DNA of 64,000 nucleotides from Hydrogenophaga taeniospiralis CCUG 15921 (lineage in GTDB: Bacteria > Pseudomonadota > Gammaproteobacteria > Burkholderiales > Burkholderiaceae_C). The stretch covers positions 496,001 through 560,000 of the forward strand of contig NZ_BCWR01000004.1 of NCBI RefSeq assembly GCF_001592305.1, in the 5' to 3' direction. The notes below the pieces were generated by a model. The model saw only the letters and a list, made by a program, of their open reading frames with translations. It ran no database searches and was not told where the DNA came from. Of this stretch, positions 27,279-38,865 are shown piece after piece (positions within the stretch are counted from its first letter, which is position 1; the number at the start of each line of letters is the position of its first letter). The position numbers and the translations under genes were made by a program.

Positions 27279-27895
27279 GGGAAGCGCCGGGTCACCAGGC
27301 CACATTCCAGCGTGCAACGCTCCAGCATCAGCCAGACGTAGCCGCTGAAGCTGTTGCGCACCAGCATTTCGTACACCGGCGCCTCATCGGTCTGCCACAG
27401 CCAGACCGATGCCTTGAAGAAAACGGAGCCGGCGGCGGAGCCCGGGCGGAACACGCTGGGGTGCAGGTCCAGCGGGCAGCCTTGCGCCAGCACCTCGCGC
27501 ACCGGCTGGCCGCTCAGGTGCAGCGCGGTGTAGCCGCTGCTGACGTCGGTCACGGCGAAGTGCTGTCCGGCGAGGGGCTGGCGCAGTCTGGCCTCGACGG
27601 CGGCGGCCCCGCCCTTGGGGCCGATGACGAACCAGTCGTCCGGACCGACCCAGACCAGGCGGAGCGAATCGTTGGTGACGGTGGTGCAGGCCTGCGTGGG
27701 CAGCGTCAGCCCGAGGGCCTGCGACACACCGTCGCGGAAGGCCGGGTCGTCGGGGTTGCCGCGCAGGTTGAGGACGGACAGTCCGTGGCGCCAGCCGGCC
27801 AGCAGGGACTGCTCGGTCGAGGCGCGGGCGGTGGGCACGCGGCCCATGGGCGCAAAGGAGCGTTCAGAGATAGGGCGCTGGAGGGTATCAAGCAT
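27275..27895 (-). CDS. soxG: Sarcosine oxidase gamma subunit
   Basis: The 206-residue protein shows the SoxG pattern: LNLRGNPDDPAF, LRLVWVGPDDWFVIGP, VTDVSSGYTALHLSG and VFFKASVWLWQTDEAPVYEMLVRNSFSGYVW. The fold is related to the GcvT beta-barrel. It is a structural part of the heterotetrameric SoxBDAG enzyme. The ATG at 27895 overlaps the soxA end by 8 bp, supporting the start; 27 more residues upstream are a shadow. Confidence 0.92.
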   Translation of the reverse strand: MLDTLQRPISERSFAPMGRVPTARASTEQSLLAGWRHGLSVLNLRGNPDDPAFRDGVSQALGLTLPTQACTTVTNDSLRLVWVGPDDWFVIGPKGGAAAVEARLRQPLAGQHFAVTDVSSGYTALHLSGQPVREVLAQGCPLDLHPSVFRPGSAAGSVFFKASVWLWQTDEAPVYEMLVRNSFSGYVWLMLERCTLECGLVTRRFP

Positions 27896-30881
27896 TTTGG
27901 CGCTCCGCTTTGGGATCGAAGAAGACCGGGCTGGCGATGGTGGCCGTGGCGGTGCGGCCGCCCTGCATGGACACATAGACCTTCTCGCCCATGCGGGTCA
28001 GGCCGCCCTTGACCAGGGCCATGGCGATGGAGCGTTTCAGGGTCGGGCTCATGTAGCTGGAGGTCACGTGGCCGACCATGGGCGCGGTGGGGCCGGTGGG
28101 CGCCTCGTTGAGGATCTGCGCACCCTCGGTCAACACAAAGGCGGGGTCATCCGGCAGCAGACCGACCAGCTGCTTGCGGTCGGTGCGCGCCGTGTCTTCG
28201 CGCGTCAGCGAACGTTTGCCCAGGCAGTCCTTGGTCTTGGTGACCAGGCCACCCATGCCCAGGTCCATCGGCGTGACGGAACCGTCGGTGTCCTGCCCGA
28301 TGATGATGTAGCCCTTCTCGGCGCGCAGCACGTGCATGGTCTCGGTGCCGTACGGGGTGATGTTGAATTCGGCCCCCGCGGCGTGGATCGCCTCCCAGAC
28401 CTTCAGGCCATCGTTGGCCGCCACGTTGACTTCGTAACAGCGCTCGCCCGAGAAGCTGATGCGCATGATGCGGGCCTTGAACCCGGCCACCGTGCCTTCG
28501 CGGTACGACATGAAGGGAAAGGCCGCGTCGTCGAAGTCCACGTCGCTGCAAATCTTCTGCAGCACGGCGCGGCTCTTGGGGCCGGCCACGATGGAGGTGG
28601 ACCAGTGGTCGGTGGCGCTGGTGAGAAACACCTTGAGGTGCGGCCACTCGGTCTGCAGCCAGCGCTCCATCCAGGCCAGCACGCGCGCCGCGCCGCCCGA
28701 GGTGGTGTGCATCAGGTAGTGGTTTTCGGCCAGACGCACGGTCACGCCGTCGTCAAACACCATGCCGTTTTCATCGAGCATCAGGCCGTAGCGGCACTTG
28801 CCGATCTCCAGCTTGGACCAGGCATTGCTGTAGATCCAGTTGAGCAGCACGCTCGCGTCCGGACCCTGGATGTCGATCTTGCCCAGCGTGGAGCCGTCGA
28901 GCGTGCCCACGCCGTTGCGCACCGCCAGCGTCTCGCGCGCCACCGCGGCGTGCAGGTCTTCGCCGGGCTTGGGGTAGTACCAGGGCCGCTTCCACTGGCC
29001 CACGTCTTCAAACAACGCGCCCTGCTTCACGTGCCACTCGTGCATGGCGGTGGTGCGGATCGGGTCGAAGGCATCGCCCAGCTCCAGCCCGGCCACCGCG
29101 CCGAAGGTCACCGGCGTGTAGTTCGGGCGGAAGGTGGTCGTGCCCACCTGCGGGATGGACTTGCCCAGCGCCTGGGCCACGATGCCCATGCCGTTGATGT
29201 TGCCGGTCTTGCCCTGCTCGGTGCCGAAGCCCATGGCGGTATAGCGCTTGACGTGCTCGATGGATTCGAAGCCTTCGCGCACCGCGAGGTGGATGTCGGA
29301 CGCGGCCACGTCGTTCTGCAGGTCGACGAACTGCTTGGGCGCGCGGCTGACCGGCTTGGCGTGCGGCACCAGCCAGAGGGCGCGGATGCTGCCCGCGTCC
29401 TGCGCCGCCACGGCCGGGGCCGCCGCCGCGCCCGCCGACAGACCCAGCGCCTTCAGCGCCTGGGCACCGGCCGCCGCGCCGTCGTCGGCACTGGCCTTGA
29501 GCGTGAGCTGACCGGCGCAGGCGCCGGCCGAGATCTCGGACTGCGCCGGCGCGCCCGGCAGGAAGGCCGCCTGCGCATCGTTCCAGACCGCCTTGCTGCC
29601 GGCCTGGCACTGCAGGTGGACCACCGGGCTGACGCCGCCCGAGAGGGCGACCAGGTCGCAAGCGATGTCACGCACCGAGCCACTGAGCCGGTCCTGGCCG
29701 TCGATGGCCTGCACCAGCACGCCGCTCACGCGCTGGCCGCCGCGCGCTTCGGTGATGACGTGGCCGGCCAGCACCGAGATGCCTTGGGCCTTGGCCCGCT
29801 GGCTCAGCGAACCGCTGGGCTGTGCACGCGCATCCACCACCTGCACGCTGGCGCCCGCCGCCTTGAGCGCCAGGGCCGCGTCGTAGCCGGCGTCGTTGTT
29901 GGTGAACACCACGGCGTTGCGGCCGGGCAGCACCGCGTAGCGACGGATGTAGGTAGACACGGCGCCGGCCAACATGATGCCGGGCAGGTCGTTGTTGCCG
30001 AACACCAGTGGGCGCTCGTGCGCACCGGTGGCGATCACCACCCGCTTGGCCCGTACGCGCCACAGGCGCTCGCGGAACACCGGGGCCCGCTCGGCCGGCA
30101 GGTGGTCACCGCGGCGCTCGACCAGGGTCACCAGATCGTGGTCCTGGTAACCGAAGGCCGTGGTGCGTGGCAGCACGGTCACGTCGGGCAGCGCTGCCAG
30201 TTCGGCCAGCGCCTGGGCCACCCACTGGGCGGCCGACTGACCGTCCACCTGTTCGTCGCTGGACAGCAGCCAGCCGCCCGCCTCGGCCTGCTCATCGCAC
30301 AGCACCACGCGGGCACCGGCGCGGGCCGCCGTGAGCGCGGCCGTCAGGCCGGCGATGCCGGCGCCGACCACCAGCACGTCGCAATGCGCATAACGCTTGT
30401 CGTAGCGATCGGGGTCGTGTTCGGTGGGCGAATGGCCCAGGCCACTGGCCGCGCGGATGTGCTTCTCGAAGAAGTGCCATGCGGCCTGCGAGGCCATGAA
30501 GGTCTTGTAGTAGAAGCCGGCCGGGATCAGGCGCGAGAACCAGCCGTTGACCGCGCCGGTGTCGAACTCGATGCTGGGCTTGGCGTGGATCGAGCGCGCG
30601 CTCAGGCCTTCGACCAGCGCCACCTCGGTCATGCGCGCGTTGGGCACGGTGCGGGCACCGTCGAACAGCTGCACCAGCGCATTGGGCTCTTCCACTCCGG
30701 CGGACAGGATGCCGCGCGGGCGGTGGTACTTCCAACTGCGCGCCACCATGCTCACACCATTGGCCAGCAGGGCCGAGGCCAGCGTGTCGCCCTCCAGGCC
30801 CTGGTAGGCCCTGCCGTTGAAGTTGAAGTTCAGCGTGCGGCGGCGGTCGATGCGGCCGCCGGTGGACAAGCGGGCGGTCAT
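27888..30881 (-). CDS. soxA: Sarcosine oxidase alpha subunit
   Basis: The 997-residue protein has an N-terminal 2Fe-2S-like fold domain (RRTLNFNFNGRAYQGLEGDT), an NAD-binding Rossmann domain (VLVVGAGIAGLTAALTAARAGARV, starting near residue 170) and a C-terminal GcvT-like THF-binding domain from about residue 600 (AWSKLEIGKCRYGLMLDENG). With SoxB, D and G it oxidises sarcosine to glycine and passes the methyl group to THF as 5,10-methylene-THF, or frees it as formaldehyde, producing H2O2. It overlaps soxD (ATGA) and soxG. Confidence 0.95.
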   Translation of the reverse strand: MTARLSTGGRIDRRRTLNFNFNGRAYQGLEGDTLASALLANGVSMVARSWKYHRPRGILSAGVEEPNALVQLFDGARTVPNARMTEVALVEGLSARSIHAKPSIEFDTGAVNGWFSRLIPAGFYYKTFMASQAAWHFFEKHIRAASGLGHSPTEHDPDRYDKRYAHCDVLVVGAGIAGLTAALTAARAGARVVLCDEQAEAGGWLLSSDEQVDGQSAAQWVAQALAELAALPDVTVLPRTTAFGYQDHDLVTLVERRGDHLPAERAPVFRERLWRVRAKRVVIATGAHERPLVFGNNDLPGIMLAGAVSTYIRRYAVLPGRNAVVFTNNDAGYDAALALKAAGASVQVVDARAQPSGSLSQRAKAQGISVLAGHVITEARGGQRVSGVLVQAIDGQDRLSGSVRDIACDLVALSGGVSPVVHLQCQAGSKAVWNDAQAAFLPGAPAQSEISAGACAGQLTLKASADDGAAAGAQALKALGLSAGAAAAPAVAAQDAGSIRALWLVPHAKPVSRAPKQFVDLQNDVAASDIHLAVREGFESIEHVKRYTAMGFGTEQGKTGNINGMGIVAQALGKSIPQVGTTTFRPNYTPVTFGAVAGLELGDAFDPIRTTAMHEWHVKQGALFEDVGQWKRPWYYPKPGEDLHAAVARETLAVRNGVGTLDGSTLGKIDIQGPDASVLLNWIYSNAWSKLEIGKCRYGLMLDENGMVFDDGVTVRLAENHYLMHTTSGGAARVLAWMERWLQTEWPHLKVFLTSATDHWSTSIVAGPKSRAVLQKICSDVDFDDAAFPFMSYREGTVAGFKARIMRISFSGERCYEVNVAANDGLKVWEAIHAAGAEFNITPYGTETMHVLRAEKGYIIIGQDTDGSVTPMDLGMGGLVTKTKDCLGKRSLTREDTARTDRKQLVGLLPDDPAFVLTEGAQILNEAPTGPTAPMVGHVTSSYMSPTLKRSIAMALVKGGLTRMGEKVYVSMQGGRTATATIASPVFFDPKAERQNA

Positions 30882-31186
30882 TGCGCGGCTCCTTCGTTGA
30901 CGATGGCCGCGAACTCGGCTGGCGGGTGCTCTCCGATCTTCCAGGTCGCTTCAAAGCGGTAGCTCACCGTGTGGCGCAGCGCGTTGAACCAGCGACCGCA
31001 GCCGCTGGCGTGGCGCCACTGCTCATGCTGCAGCCCTTTGGGGTTCTTGCGCATGAACACGTAGTCGCCCCACTCGGTGTCGCTCATGGCCTCGGCGTTC
31101 AGCGGACGGACGATGCCGCCCTCCCCGCCGCAGGTGAATTCGATCTCGGCACGGGTGCCGCAGAAGGGACAGTTGATTTGCAACAT
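30878..31186 (-). CDS. soxD: Sarcosine oxidase delta subunit
   Basis: The 102-residue protein has the zinc-binding pattern of SoxD: CPFCGTRAEIEF near the N-terminus, then a distal histidine and cysteine (HASGCGRWFNALRHT). It is the small scaffold subunit of the heterotetrameric enzyme. The ATG at 31186 is used as the conserved MLQINCPFCG follows. About 180 bp holding repeat copy C separate it from soxB, while all other sox junctions overlap. Confidence 0.93.
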   Translation of the reverse strand: MLQINCPFCGTRAEIEFTCGGEGGIVRPLNAEAMSDTEWGDYVFMRKNPKGLQHEQWRHASGCGRWFNALRHTVSYRFEATWKIGEHPPAEFAAIVNEGAAQ

Positions 31187-31252
31187 GGTTTTCTTTCTCA
31201 AAGAACGGGGCGCAGGGGGTTAGCACAAGCGCCGCCGGCGCGAAGTGCCTGT

Positions 31253-31363
31253 GTCCAGGGCACCCGTGGAACCGGCTTCGCCGGGCCACAGGGTGCGTCC
31301 CCCTCGAAGCGCCGAAGGCGCGCCACGGAGGGGGAAGCCGCGCAGCGGCGCAGGGGGTGCTTC
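31253..31363 (-). repeat. Post-stop hairpin repeat, copy C
   Basis: Read on the minus strand it begins about 4 bp behind the soxB stop with AAGCACCCCCTGCGCCGC. It has a central stem CCCCCTC/GAGGGGG and a 3' hairpin CCGGC-GAA-GCCGG closed by GTGG/CCAC. Copies B and F have CTGGC/GCCAG and CCGGC/GCCGG here, so the stem shows compensatory change. It interrupts the soxB-soxD junction. Confidence 0.88.
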
Positions 31364-31366
31364 ATA

Positions 31367-32611
31367 TCAATGAGCAACGCCTGCTGCGCCATGCTCATCA
31401 ATTAAGTGACCGTTGTAGAAACGGTTCAGCGACAGCGCTTCGTTGAGCGCGTGCGGGCGGTCTTGCGCCACGGTGTGGGCCATGGCCCAGCCCGAGCCGG
31501 GCGTGGCCTTGAAGCCGCCGGTGCCCCAGCCACAGTTGATGTAGAGGCCCTTGACCGGCGTGAGGCCAATGATGGGACAGGCGTCGGGCGAGACATCGAC
31601 GATGCCGCCCCACTGCCGGTTCATGCGCACGCGCGAGAACATCGGGAACATCTCCACGATGGCCTGCAGCGTGTGTTCGATGGTGTGGTAACTGCCGCGC
31701 TGGCCGTAGCCGTTGTACTGGTCCACGCCCGCGCCGATCACCAGGTCGCCCTTGTCGGACTGGCTGATGTAGGCGTGGATGGCGTTGCTCATCAGCACGC
31801 AGGGGAAGATGGGCTTGAGCGGCTCGGACACCAGCGCCTGCAGCGGCTTGCTTTCGATGGGCAGGCGGATGTCGGCCATGCTGGCCATCACGCTGGAATG
31901 CCCGGCCGCGACGATGGCGACCTTCTTGGCCTTGATGAAGCCCTTGACCGTGTCCACCCCGACCACGGCACCGCCTTCGCGGCGGATGCCGGTGACCTCG
32001 CAGTTCTGGATCAGGTCCACGCCGCGCGCATCGGCAGCGCGGGCGAAACCCCAGGCCACCGCGTCGTGCCGGGCCACGCCGCCGCGGCGCTGCAACGAAG
32101 CGCCCAACACCGGATAGCGCGTGTTCAGGTTGATGTAGGGGATCATTTCCTTGATCTGCGCCGGCGTGACCACCTCGCCGTCCACCCCGTTCAAGCGGTT
32201 GGCGTTGACGCGGCGCTCGATGTCGCGCATCTCCTGCAGCGTGTGGCCCAGGTTGAGCACCCCGCGCTGGCTGAACATGACGTTGTAGTTCAGGTCCTGC
32301 GACAGGCCTTCCCACAGCTGCATGGACTTTTCATACAGCGCGGTGGACTCGTCCCACAAGTAGTTGGAGCGCACGATGGTGGTGTTGCGCGCCGTGTTGC
32401 CACCGCCCAGGTAGCCCTTCTCAATCACCGCGATGTTGCGCAGGCCGTGTTCCTTGGCCAGGTAGTAGGCGGTGGCCAGTCCGTGCCCACCGCCGCCCAC
32501 GACAACGACGTCGTACTCACGCTTCGGCTCGGGCGAGCGCCACTGCTTCTGCCAGCCCTCGTGGTAGGACATGCTGTTGCGCAGCAGTGACCAGATGGAA
32601 AAATGTTGCAT
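31367..32611 (-). CDS. soxB: Sarcosine oxidase beta subunit
   Basis: The 414-residue flavoprotein has an FAD Rossmann motif [10 protein letters not shown] (about 35-44) and [13 protein letters not shown], whose histidine (about residue 182) matches the covalent FMN ligand of heterotetrameric sarcosine oxidases. The C-terminal [16 protein letters not shown] is typical. It carries the sarcosine oxidation site. The ATG at 32611 is chosen because [14 protein letters not shown] is the family N-terminus; sdaA ends 25 bp upstream. Confidence 0.94.
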   Translation of the reverse strand: MQHFSIWSLLRNSMSYHEGWQKQWRSPEPKREYDVVVVGGGGHGLATAYYLAKEHGLRNIAVIEKGYLGGGNTARNTTIVRSNYLWDESTALYEKSMQLWEGLSQDLNYNVMFSQRGVLNLGHTLQEMRDIERRVNANRLNGVDGEVVTPAQIKEMIPYINLNTRYPVLGASLQRRGGVARHDAVAWGFARAADARGVDLIQNCEVTGIRREGGAVVGVDTVKGFIKAKKVAIVAAGHSSVMASMADIRLPIESKPLQALVSEPLKPIFPCVLMSNAIHAYISQSDKGDLVIGAGVDQYNGYGQRGSYHTIEHTLQAIVEMFPMFSRVRMNRQWGGIVDVSPDACPIIGLTPVKGLYINCGWGTGGFKATPGSGWAMAHTVAQDRPHALNEALSLNRFYNGHLIDEHGAAGVAH

Positions 32612-32636
32612 GGGGGGGTTCCTTCTCTCGTTCTCT

Positions 32637-34013
<1,377 letters not shown>

Positions 34014-34029
34014 GGTGGGTGACCGGGGT

Positions 34030-35289
34030 TCAGCCGTAGACCGGGAAGGCCGCGGTCAGCGCGGCCACGTCGGCGCGCACACGGGCGATCACGGCCTCGT
34101 CCTCGGGGTGGTCGAGCAGGTCGGCGATCAGGTGGCCCACCTGGATGGCCTCGGCTTCCTTGAAACCGCGCGTGGTCATGGCCGGCGAGCCCAGGCGCAC
34201 GCCGCTGGTCACCATCGGCTTCTCTGGGTCGTTGGGGATGGCGTTTTTGTTGACCGTGATGTGGGCGCTGCCCAGCAGGGCTTCGGCGGCCTTGCCGGTC
34301 ATTCCCTTGGCGCGCAGGTCCACCAGCATCACGTGGCTTTCGGTGCGACCGCTGACGATGCGCAGGCCGCGCGCCACCAGGGTGTCGGCCAGCGCGGCGG
34401 CGTTCTTCACCACCTGCTGCTGGTAGGCCCTGAACTCGGGGCTCAGCGCCTCACCGAAGGCCACGGCCTTGGCCGCGATCACGTGCATCAGCGGGCCACC
34501 CTGCAGGCCGGGGAAGATGGCGCTGTTGATCGCCTTCTCGTGCTCGGGGCGCATCAGGATGATGCCGCCGCGCGGTCCGCGCAGGCTTTTGTGCGTGGTG
34601 CTGGTGACGATGTCGGCGTGCGGGATCGGGTTGGGGTACTCGCCGGCGGCGATCAGGCCGGCGTAGTGAGCCATGTCCACCATCAGCAGCGCGCCGACGT
34701 CCTTGGCGACCTTGGCGAAACGCTCGAAGTCGATGCGCAGCGCGTAGGCCGAGGCGCCGGCGATGATGATCTTGGGCTTCGATTCGTGGGCCTTGCGTTC
34801 CATCGCGTCGTAGTCGATCTCTTCCTTGTCGTTCAGGCCGTAGCTGACCACGTTGAACCACTTGCCGCTCATGTTCAGCGCCATGCCGTGCGAGAGGTGG
34901 CCGCCTTCGGCCAGGTTCATGCCCATGAAGGTGTCGCCCGGCTTCATGAAGGCCATGAACACGGCCTCGTTGGCTTGCGCACCCGAGTGCGCCTGCACGT
35001 TGGCGGCCCAGCCGTGCTGGTCGGCGCCAAAGAGTTGTTTGACGCGGTCGATGGCGAGTTGCTCGGCCTGGTCGACGAACTCGCAGCCACCGTAGTAGCG
35101 GCGGCCCGGATAGCCTTCGGCGTACTTGTTGGTGAGCTGGCTGCCCTGGGCCATCATCACCGCGGGCGAGGTGTAGTTCTCGCTGGCGATCAGCTCGATG
35201 TGCTGTTCCTGGCGCTGGTGCTCCTGCTGGACGATGGACCACAGCGCGGGGTCGGTGGCCTGGAGAGACTGATCGCGGTAGCTGAACAT
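34030..35289 (-). CDS. glyA: Serine hydroxymethyltransferase
   Basis: The 419-residue PLP enzyme has [33 protein letters not shown] and the PLP-lysine motif [15 protein letters not shown]. It interconverts glycine plus 5,10-methylene-THF with serine. As first gene of glyA-sdaA-soxBDAG-folB-purU it is probably the catabolic copy, since the methylene-THF made by sarcosine oxidase is its cosubstrate. A candidate GbdR-type double site lies about 100-135 bp upstream. Confidence 0.95.
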   Translation of the reverse strand: MFSYRDQSLQATDPALWSIVQQEHQRQEQHIELIASENYTSPAVMMAQGSQLTNKYAEGYPGRRYYGGCEFVDQAEQLAIDRVKQLFGADQHGWAANVQAHSGAQANEAVFMAFMKPGDTFMGMNLAEGGHLSHGMALNMSGKWFNVVSYGLNDKEEIDYDAMERKAHESKPKIIIAGASAYALRIDFERFAKVAKDVGALLMVDMAHYAGLIAAGEYPNPIPHADIVTSTTHKSLRGPRGGIILMRPEHEKAINSAIFPGLQGGPLMHVIAAKAVAFGEALSPEFRAYQQQVVKNAAALADTLVARGLRIVSGRTESHVMLVDLRAKGMTGKAAEALLGSAHITVNKNAIPNDPEKPMVTSGVRLGSPAMTTRGFKEAEAIQVGHLIADLLDHPEDEAVIARVRADVAALTAAFPVYG

Positions 35290-35388
35290 GGGGTGTTTCC
35301 TCGGGTCTTGTAGGGGGGTTCGAACTGGGATGAATCTTCGTTTTCATCGCCTGGAGGCGCTGTGCTGATCGCGCCAATTTCTGTTCCC

Positions 35389-35423
35389 GATTCGACATGT
35401 GCACGCGTCGGATTCCGACATGC
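35389..35423 (-). promoter_or_regulatory. Candidate GbdR operator upstream of glyA
   Basis: Two direct copies, GATTCGACATGTG (35389) and GATTCCGACATGC (35411), lie 22-23 bp apart, about two helical turns, as for AraC-family half-sites. The 13-mer GATTCCGACATGC recurs exactly upstream of the choline-binding-protein gene. Assignment to GbdR is inferred. Confidence 0.45.
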
Positions 35424-35477
35424 CACGGGCAGTGACACAGGGAGAGCACACAGAATCCACCCGGAGCGCGTGCCCGG

Positions 35478-35588
35478 GTCCAGGGCACCCGTGGAACCGG
35501 CTCTGCCGGGCCACAGGGTGCGTCCCCCTCGAAGCGCCGAAGGCGCGCCACGGAGGGGGAAGCCGCGTCAGCGGCTCAGGGGGTGCTT
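35478..35588 (-). repeat. Post-stop hairpin repeat, copy D
   Basis: This minus-strand copy starts about 4 bp behind the betA stop and is nearly identical to copy C over its 111 bp. It fills most of the gap between betA and the glyA promoter. The central GAAGCGCCGAAGGCGCGCC block and flanking GTCCCCCTC/GAGGGGGA are intact. Confidence 0.88.
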
Positions 35589-35592
35589 CACT

Positions 35593-37263
35593 TCAGCGCT
35601 GTTGCGTCTGCCAGTGCGGATGCAGCCAGACGGGTGCATCCGATGGCGGCAGTGCCTGGCCCTTGATCGCGTCCGCGATCTTCTCGGCCATCATGATGGT
35701 CGGCACGTTCAGGTTGCCGCTGACGATGAGCGGCATGATGGAGGCGTCCACCACACGCAGGGCCTGCACGCCGTGCACCCGCCCCTCTCCATCCACCACC
35801 GCCATATCGTCATGCCCCATGCGGCAGGAGCAGCTGGGGTGGTAGGCGGTTTCGGCCTGGTTGCGGATGTGTTCGTCGATCTCTGCATCGCTTTGCACCT
35901 GGGCGGTGGGCGAGAGCTCTTCGCCGCGAAAGCGGTGGAAGGCGTTTTGCGCAAACACCTCGCGCGTGAGGCGGATGGCGGCGCGGAACTCCTTGCGGTC
36001 CTGGTCGGTGCTCATGTAGTTGAAGCGGATTTCGGGCGCGTCGCGGTGGCTGGCGCTGCGGATGCGCACATGGCCGCGGCTGGTCGATCGCATGGGGCCG
36101 ACATGGGCCTGGAAGCCGTGGCCCGCCACCGTCGCGCTGCCGTCGTAACGCACGGCCATCGGCAGGAAGTGGTACTGCAGGTCGGGGTGCCTGACACCGG
36201 CGTCGCTGCGGATGAAGCCGCCGGACTCGAAGTGGTTGGTCGCCCCCAGACCCGTGCGCGTGAGCAGCCACTGCGCGCCGATGGCGCCCATGGCGAGCGG
36301 CTTGGTGGCCGAGTACAGCGTGATCGGCTCCTTGCAGGCGTACTGCACATAGGTTTCCAGGTGGTCCTGCAGGTTTTCGCCGACGCCCGCACGCGCGGCC
36401 ACCACCGGGATGCCCAGCGGACGCAGCAGGTCCGGGTGGCCCACACCGGAGAGCTGCAGCAACTGCGGTGACTGGATGGCCCCGGCGCTGAGGATGACTT
36501 CGCGCTGCGCCCGGTAGACCACCTTCTGCCCGCCCTGCTCCACCTCGACGCCGACCGCCCGGGGCAGGTCCTTGCCTTCGAACAGGATGCGCGAGACGGC
36601 GGTGCCGGTGTGCAGCGTGACGTTGCCGCGCTTGAGCGCCGGGCGCAGGTAGGCCATGGCCGTGCTCCAGCGCCGGCCCTTGTGCACCGTCATGTCCATG
36701 GGACCGAAGCCCTCCTGCCGGTGGCCGTTCATGTCGGCGGTGTAGCCATAACCGGCTTCCTGCCCGGCTTCGATGAAGGCCTTGTAGAGCGGGTTCTCGC
36801 AACGTCCGGTGGACACCTTCAACGGACCGTCCGAGCCGCGGTAGTGATCGCCGCCCTGCTCCCGGGTTTCGGACTTGCGGAAATACGGCAGGCAGTTCGC
36901 GTAACGCCATTCGGGCAGACCGAACTGCTCGGCCCAGCCGTTGTAGTCCTCGGCGTGGCCGCGGATATAGACCATGCCGTTGATGCTGCTGGAGCCGCCA
37001 ATGGTCTTGCCGCGCGGGCAATGGATGCGGCGGTTGTTCATGCCGGGGTCGGCCTCGGCCTCGAACTGCCAGCTGTAGCGCGGGTTGGCCATCGGGTAGG
37101 CGAACGCGCTGGGCATGTGGATGAACAGGTTGTGGTCCATCGGGCCGGCCTCGATCACCAGGATCTTCACGTCCAGGTCTTCGCCCAGGCGGTAGGCCAG
37201 TGTGCTGCCAGCCGAGCCTGCGCCGATGATGATGTAGTCGAACGCTGCGGCGGGCTTGGTCAT
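35593..37263 (-). CDS. betA: Choline dehydrogenase
   Basis: The 556-residue GMC flavoenzyme has the ADP-binding motif IIIGAGSAGSTLAYRL, the signature GGSSSINGMVYIRGHAEDY, the second GMC signature GAIQSPQLLQLSGVG, and SCRMGHDDMAVVD before the C-terminal catalytic region. It oxidises choline to betaine aldehyde, membrane-associated with electrons to the respiratory chain. It follows betB by about 50 bp in the choX-betB-betA operon. A repeat copy follows its stop. Confidence 0.95.
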   Translation of the reverse strand: MTKPAAAFDYIIIGAGSAGSTLAYRLGEDLDVKILVIEAGPMDHNLFIHMPSAFAYPMANPRYSWQFEAEADPGMNNRRIHCPRGKTIGGSSSINGMVYIRGHAEDYNGWAEQFGLPEWRYANCLPYFRKSETREQGGDHYRGSDGPLKVSTGRCENPLYKAFIEAGQEAGYGYTADMNGHRQEGFGPMDMTVHKGRRWSTAMAYLRPALKRGNVTLHTGTAVSRILFEGKDLPRAVGVEVEQGGQKVVYRAQREVILSAGAIQSPQLLQLSGVGHPDLLRPLGIPVVAARAGVGENLQDHLETYVQYACKEPITLYSATKPLAMGAIGAQWLLTRTGLGATNHFESGGFIRSDAGVRHPDLQYHFLPMAVRYDGSATVAGHGFQAHVGPMRSTSRGHVRIRSASHRDAPEIRFNYMSTDQDRKEFRAAIRLTREVFAQNAFHRFRGEELSPTAQVQSDAEIDEHIRNQAETAYHPSCSCRMGHDDMAVVDGEGRVHGVQALRVVDASIMPLIVSGNLNVPTIMMAEKIADAIKGQALPPSDAPVWLHPHWQTQQR

Positions 37264-37312
37264 GCGGAAAGAGCGTGTGCGGCGATGTGAGGGAGACAGG
37301 GGAAAGACCGGC

Positions 37313-38770
37313 TCAGCGGTAGCCAGTCGCCACCTCGCCTAGCTCAACATACACGGTCTTGAGCTGCGTGTAGTGGTCCAGGGCGGCCATGCTGTTCTCG
37401 GAGCCGATGCCGGATTCACCGACGCCGCCGAACGGCATCTCGATGGGCGTGATGTTGTAGTTGTTGATCCAGCAGATGCCGGCCCGGATCTGCGCGGCCA
37501 CGCGGTGGCCGCGTTGCAGGTCGGTGGTGAACACGCCGGCGGCCAGACTAAAACGCGACTGGTTGGCACGCGCGATGGCCTCGGCTTCGGTGTCGAAGGT
37601 CAGCATGGAGAGCACCGGCCCGAAGATTTCCTCGCGCACGATGCGCATATCGTCTCGGCAATCGGCAAAGATCGTCGGCGCCACGAACTGGTCGCCCAGG
37701 CCCTCGACCGCGACCCGCTCACCCCCGCAGACCAGCGTCGCCCCCTCGGCCTGTCCGCTGGCGATGTAATCCATCACCCGGGCGGTGTGGGCCTCGGAAA
37801 TCAGGGCGCCGATCTCGGTGTCGGGGTCCGTCGGGTCGCCCACGCGCAGCAGCAGCGTGCGCTCCTTCAGGCGGGCCAGAAACCGCGGGGCGATGCCGCG
37901 CTGCACGAACACCCGGGTGCAGTTGGTGCAGACCTCGCCCTGGGTGTAGAAATTGCCCATCATCGCGGCCGCGACCGCCTGCTCCAGGTCGGCGTCGTCG
38001 AACACCAGCAGCGGCGATTTCCCGCCCAGCTCCATCGTCACCCGCTTCAACGTGCCGGCCGCCGTTTCCATGACCCGTTTGCCCGTGGGCACCGACCCGG
38101 TGACCGAGACCTTGGCCACGTCCGGGTGGGCCGCCAGCATGGCACCCACCGCCCCGCGCCCCTGCACCACGTTGAACACGCCCGGCGGCACGCCGGCCTC
38201 CAGGTACACCTCGGCCAGCTTCACGGCGGTGGCCGGTGTCAGCTCCGAGGGCTTGAAAATCATCGCGTTGCCCGCCGCCAGCGCGGGCGCCGATTTCCAG
38301 CAGGCGATCTGGATCGGGTAGTTCCAGGCCCCGATGCCCACGCACACGCCCAGCGGTTCCTTGCGGGTGTAGGCAAACGCGTTCTTCAGCGGGTACTGCT
38401 GGCCGGTCAGCGTCGCGGCCGCGCCCGCGAAATACTCAATGCAGTCCGCGCCGCTCATCACGTCCACGACCAGGGCCTCTTGAATCGGCTTGCCGCAGTC
38501 CCGCACCTCCAGCGCCGCCAGCTCGTGATTGCGCTCGCGCAGGATGTCGGCCGCCCGGCGCAGGATGCGCCCCCGCTCGGTGGCGCTCATCGCCGACCAC
38601 AGCGCAAAGCCCGCCCCCGCGGCCTCCACCGCCCGGTTCACGTCGTCCTGCGTGGCTTCGTGCACGACGGCGTAAGCCCGCCCGGTCGCCGGGTTGACCG
38701 ACTCAAAAACCTGCCCCCCGCCGTTGACGGTTTGGCCGTTGATGAAACTGAACAGGGTTGTGGGATTCAT
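37313..38770 (-). CDS. betB: Betaine aldehyde dehydrogenase
   Basis: The 485-residue aldehyde dehydrogenase has the glutamate motif VTMELGGKSPLLVF, the cysteine motif YTQGEVCTNCTRVFV, GIGAWNYPIQIACWKSAPALAAG and the C-terminal EMPFGGVGESGIGSEN. It oxidises betaine aldehyde to glycine betaine with NAD(P)+. The ATG at 38770 (MNPTTLFSFINGQ) fits family N-termini; an in-frame ATG 6 bp upstream is possible. It is the second gene of choX-betB-betA. Confidence 0.94.
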   Translation of the reverse strand: MNPTTLFSFINGQTVNGGGQVFESVNPATGRAYAVVHEATQDDVNRAVEAAGAGFALWSAMSATERGRILRRAADILRERNHELAALEVRDCGKPIQEALVVDVMSGADCIEYFAGAAATLTGQQYPLKNAFAYTRKEPLGVCVGIGAWNYPIQIACWKSAPALAAGNAMIFKPSELTPATAVKLAEVYLEAGVPPGVFNVVQGRGAVGAMLAAHPDVAKVSVTGSVPTGKRVMETAAGTLKRVTMELGGKSPLLVFDDADLEQAVAAAMMGNFYTQGEVCTNCTRVFVQRGIAPRFLARLKERTLLLRVGDPTDPDTEIGALISEAHTARVMDYIASGQAEGATLVCGGERVAVEGLGDQFVAPTIFADCRDDMRIVREEIFGPVLSMLTFDTEAEAIARANQSRFSLAAGVFTTDLQRGHRVAAQIRAGICWINNYNITPIEMPFGGVGESGIGSENSMAALDHYTQLKTVYVELGEVATGYR

Positions 38771-38785
38771 GACCATCCTTGCGGG

Positions 38786-38807
38786 GCCCGGCCCATGCAG
38801 GCCGGGC
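38786..38807 (-). promoter_or_regulatory. Intercistronic hairpin between choX and betB
   Basis: GCCCGGCC and GGCCGGGC form a perfect 8-bp stem around CATGCA. It lies behind the binding-protein gene and before betB, without a T-tract. Such hairpins often protect the abundant binding-protein mRNA or reduce read-through; the effect here is inferred. Confidence 0.5.
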
Positions 38808-38865
38808 GCTCGGGGCCGCACACCGGCCACCCCCACACGGATGGAGGCCGGCGGTGCGGGCGGGT

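Noticed and set aside
27615..30962. Very long plus-strand open frame (over 1,100 codons) opposite soxA and soxD
   Set aside because: It is antisense to the well-supported sarcosine oxidase genes, has histidine/arginine-rich low-information sequence and no domain; it is a high-GC shadow.
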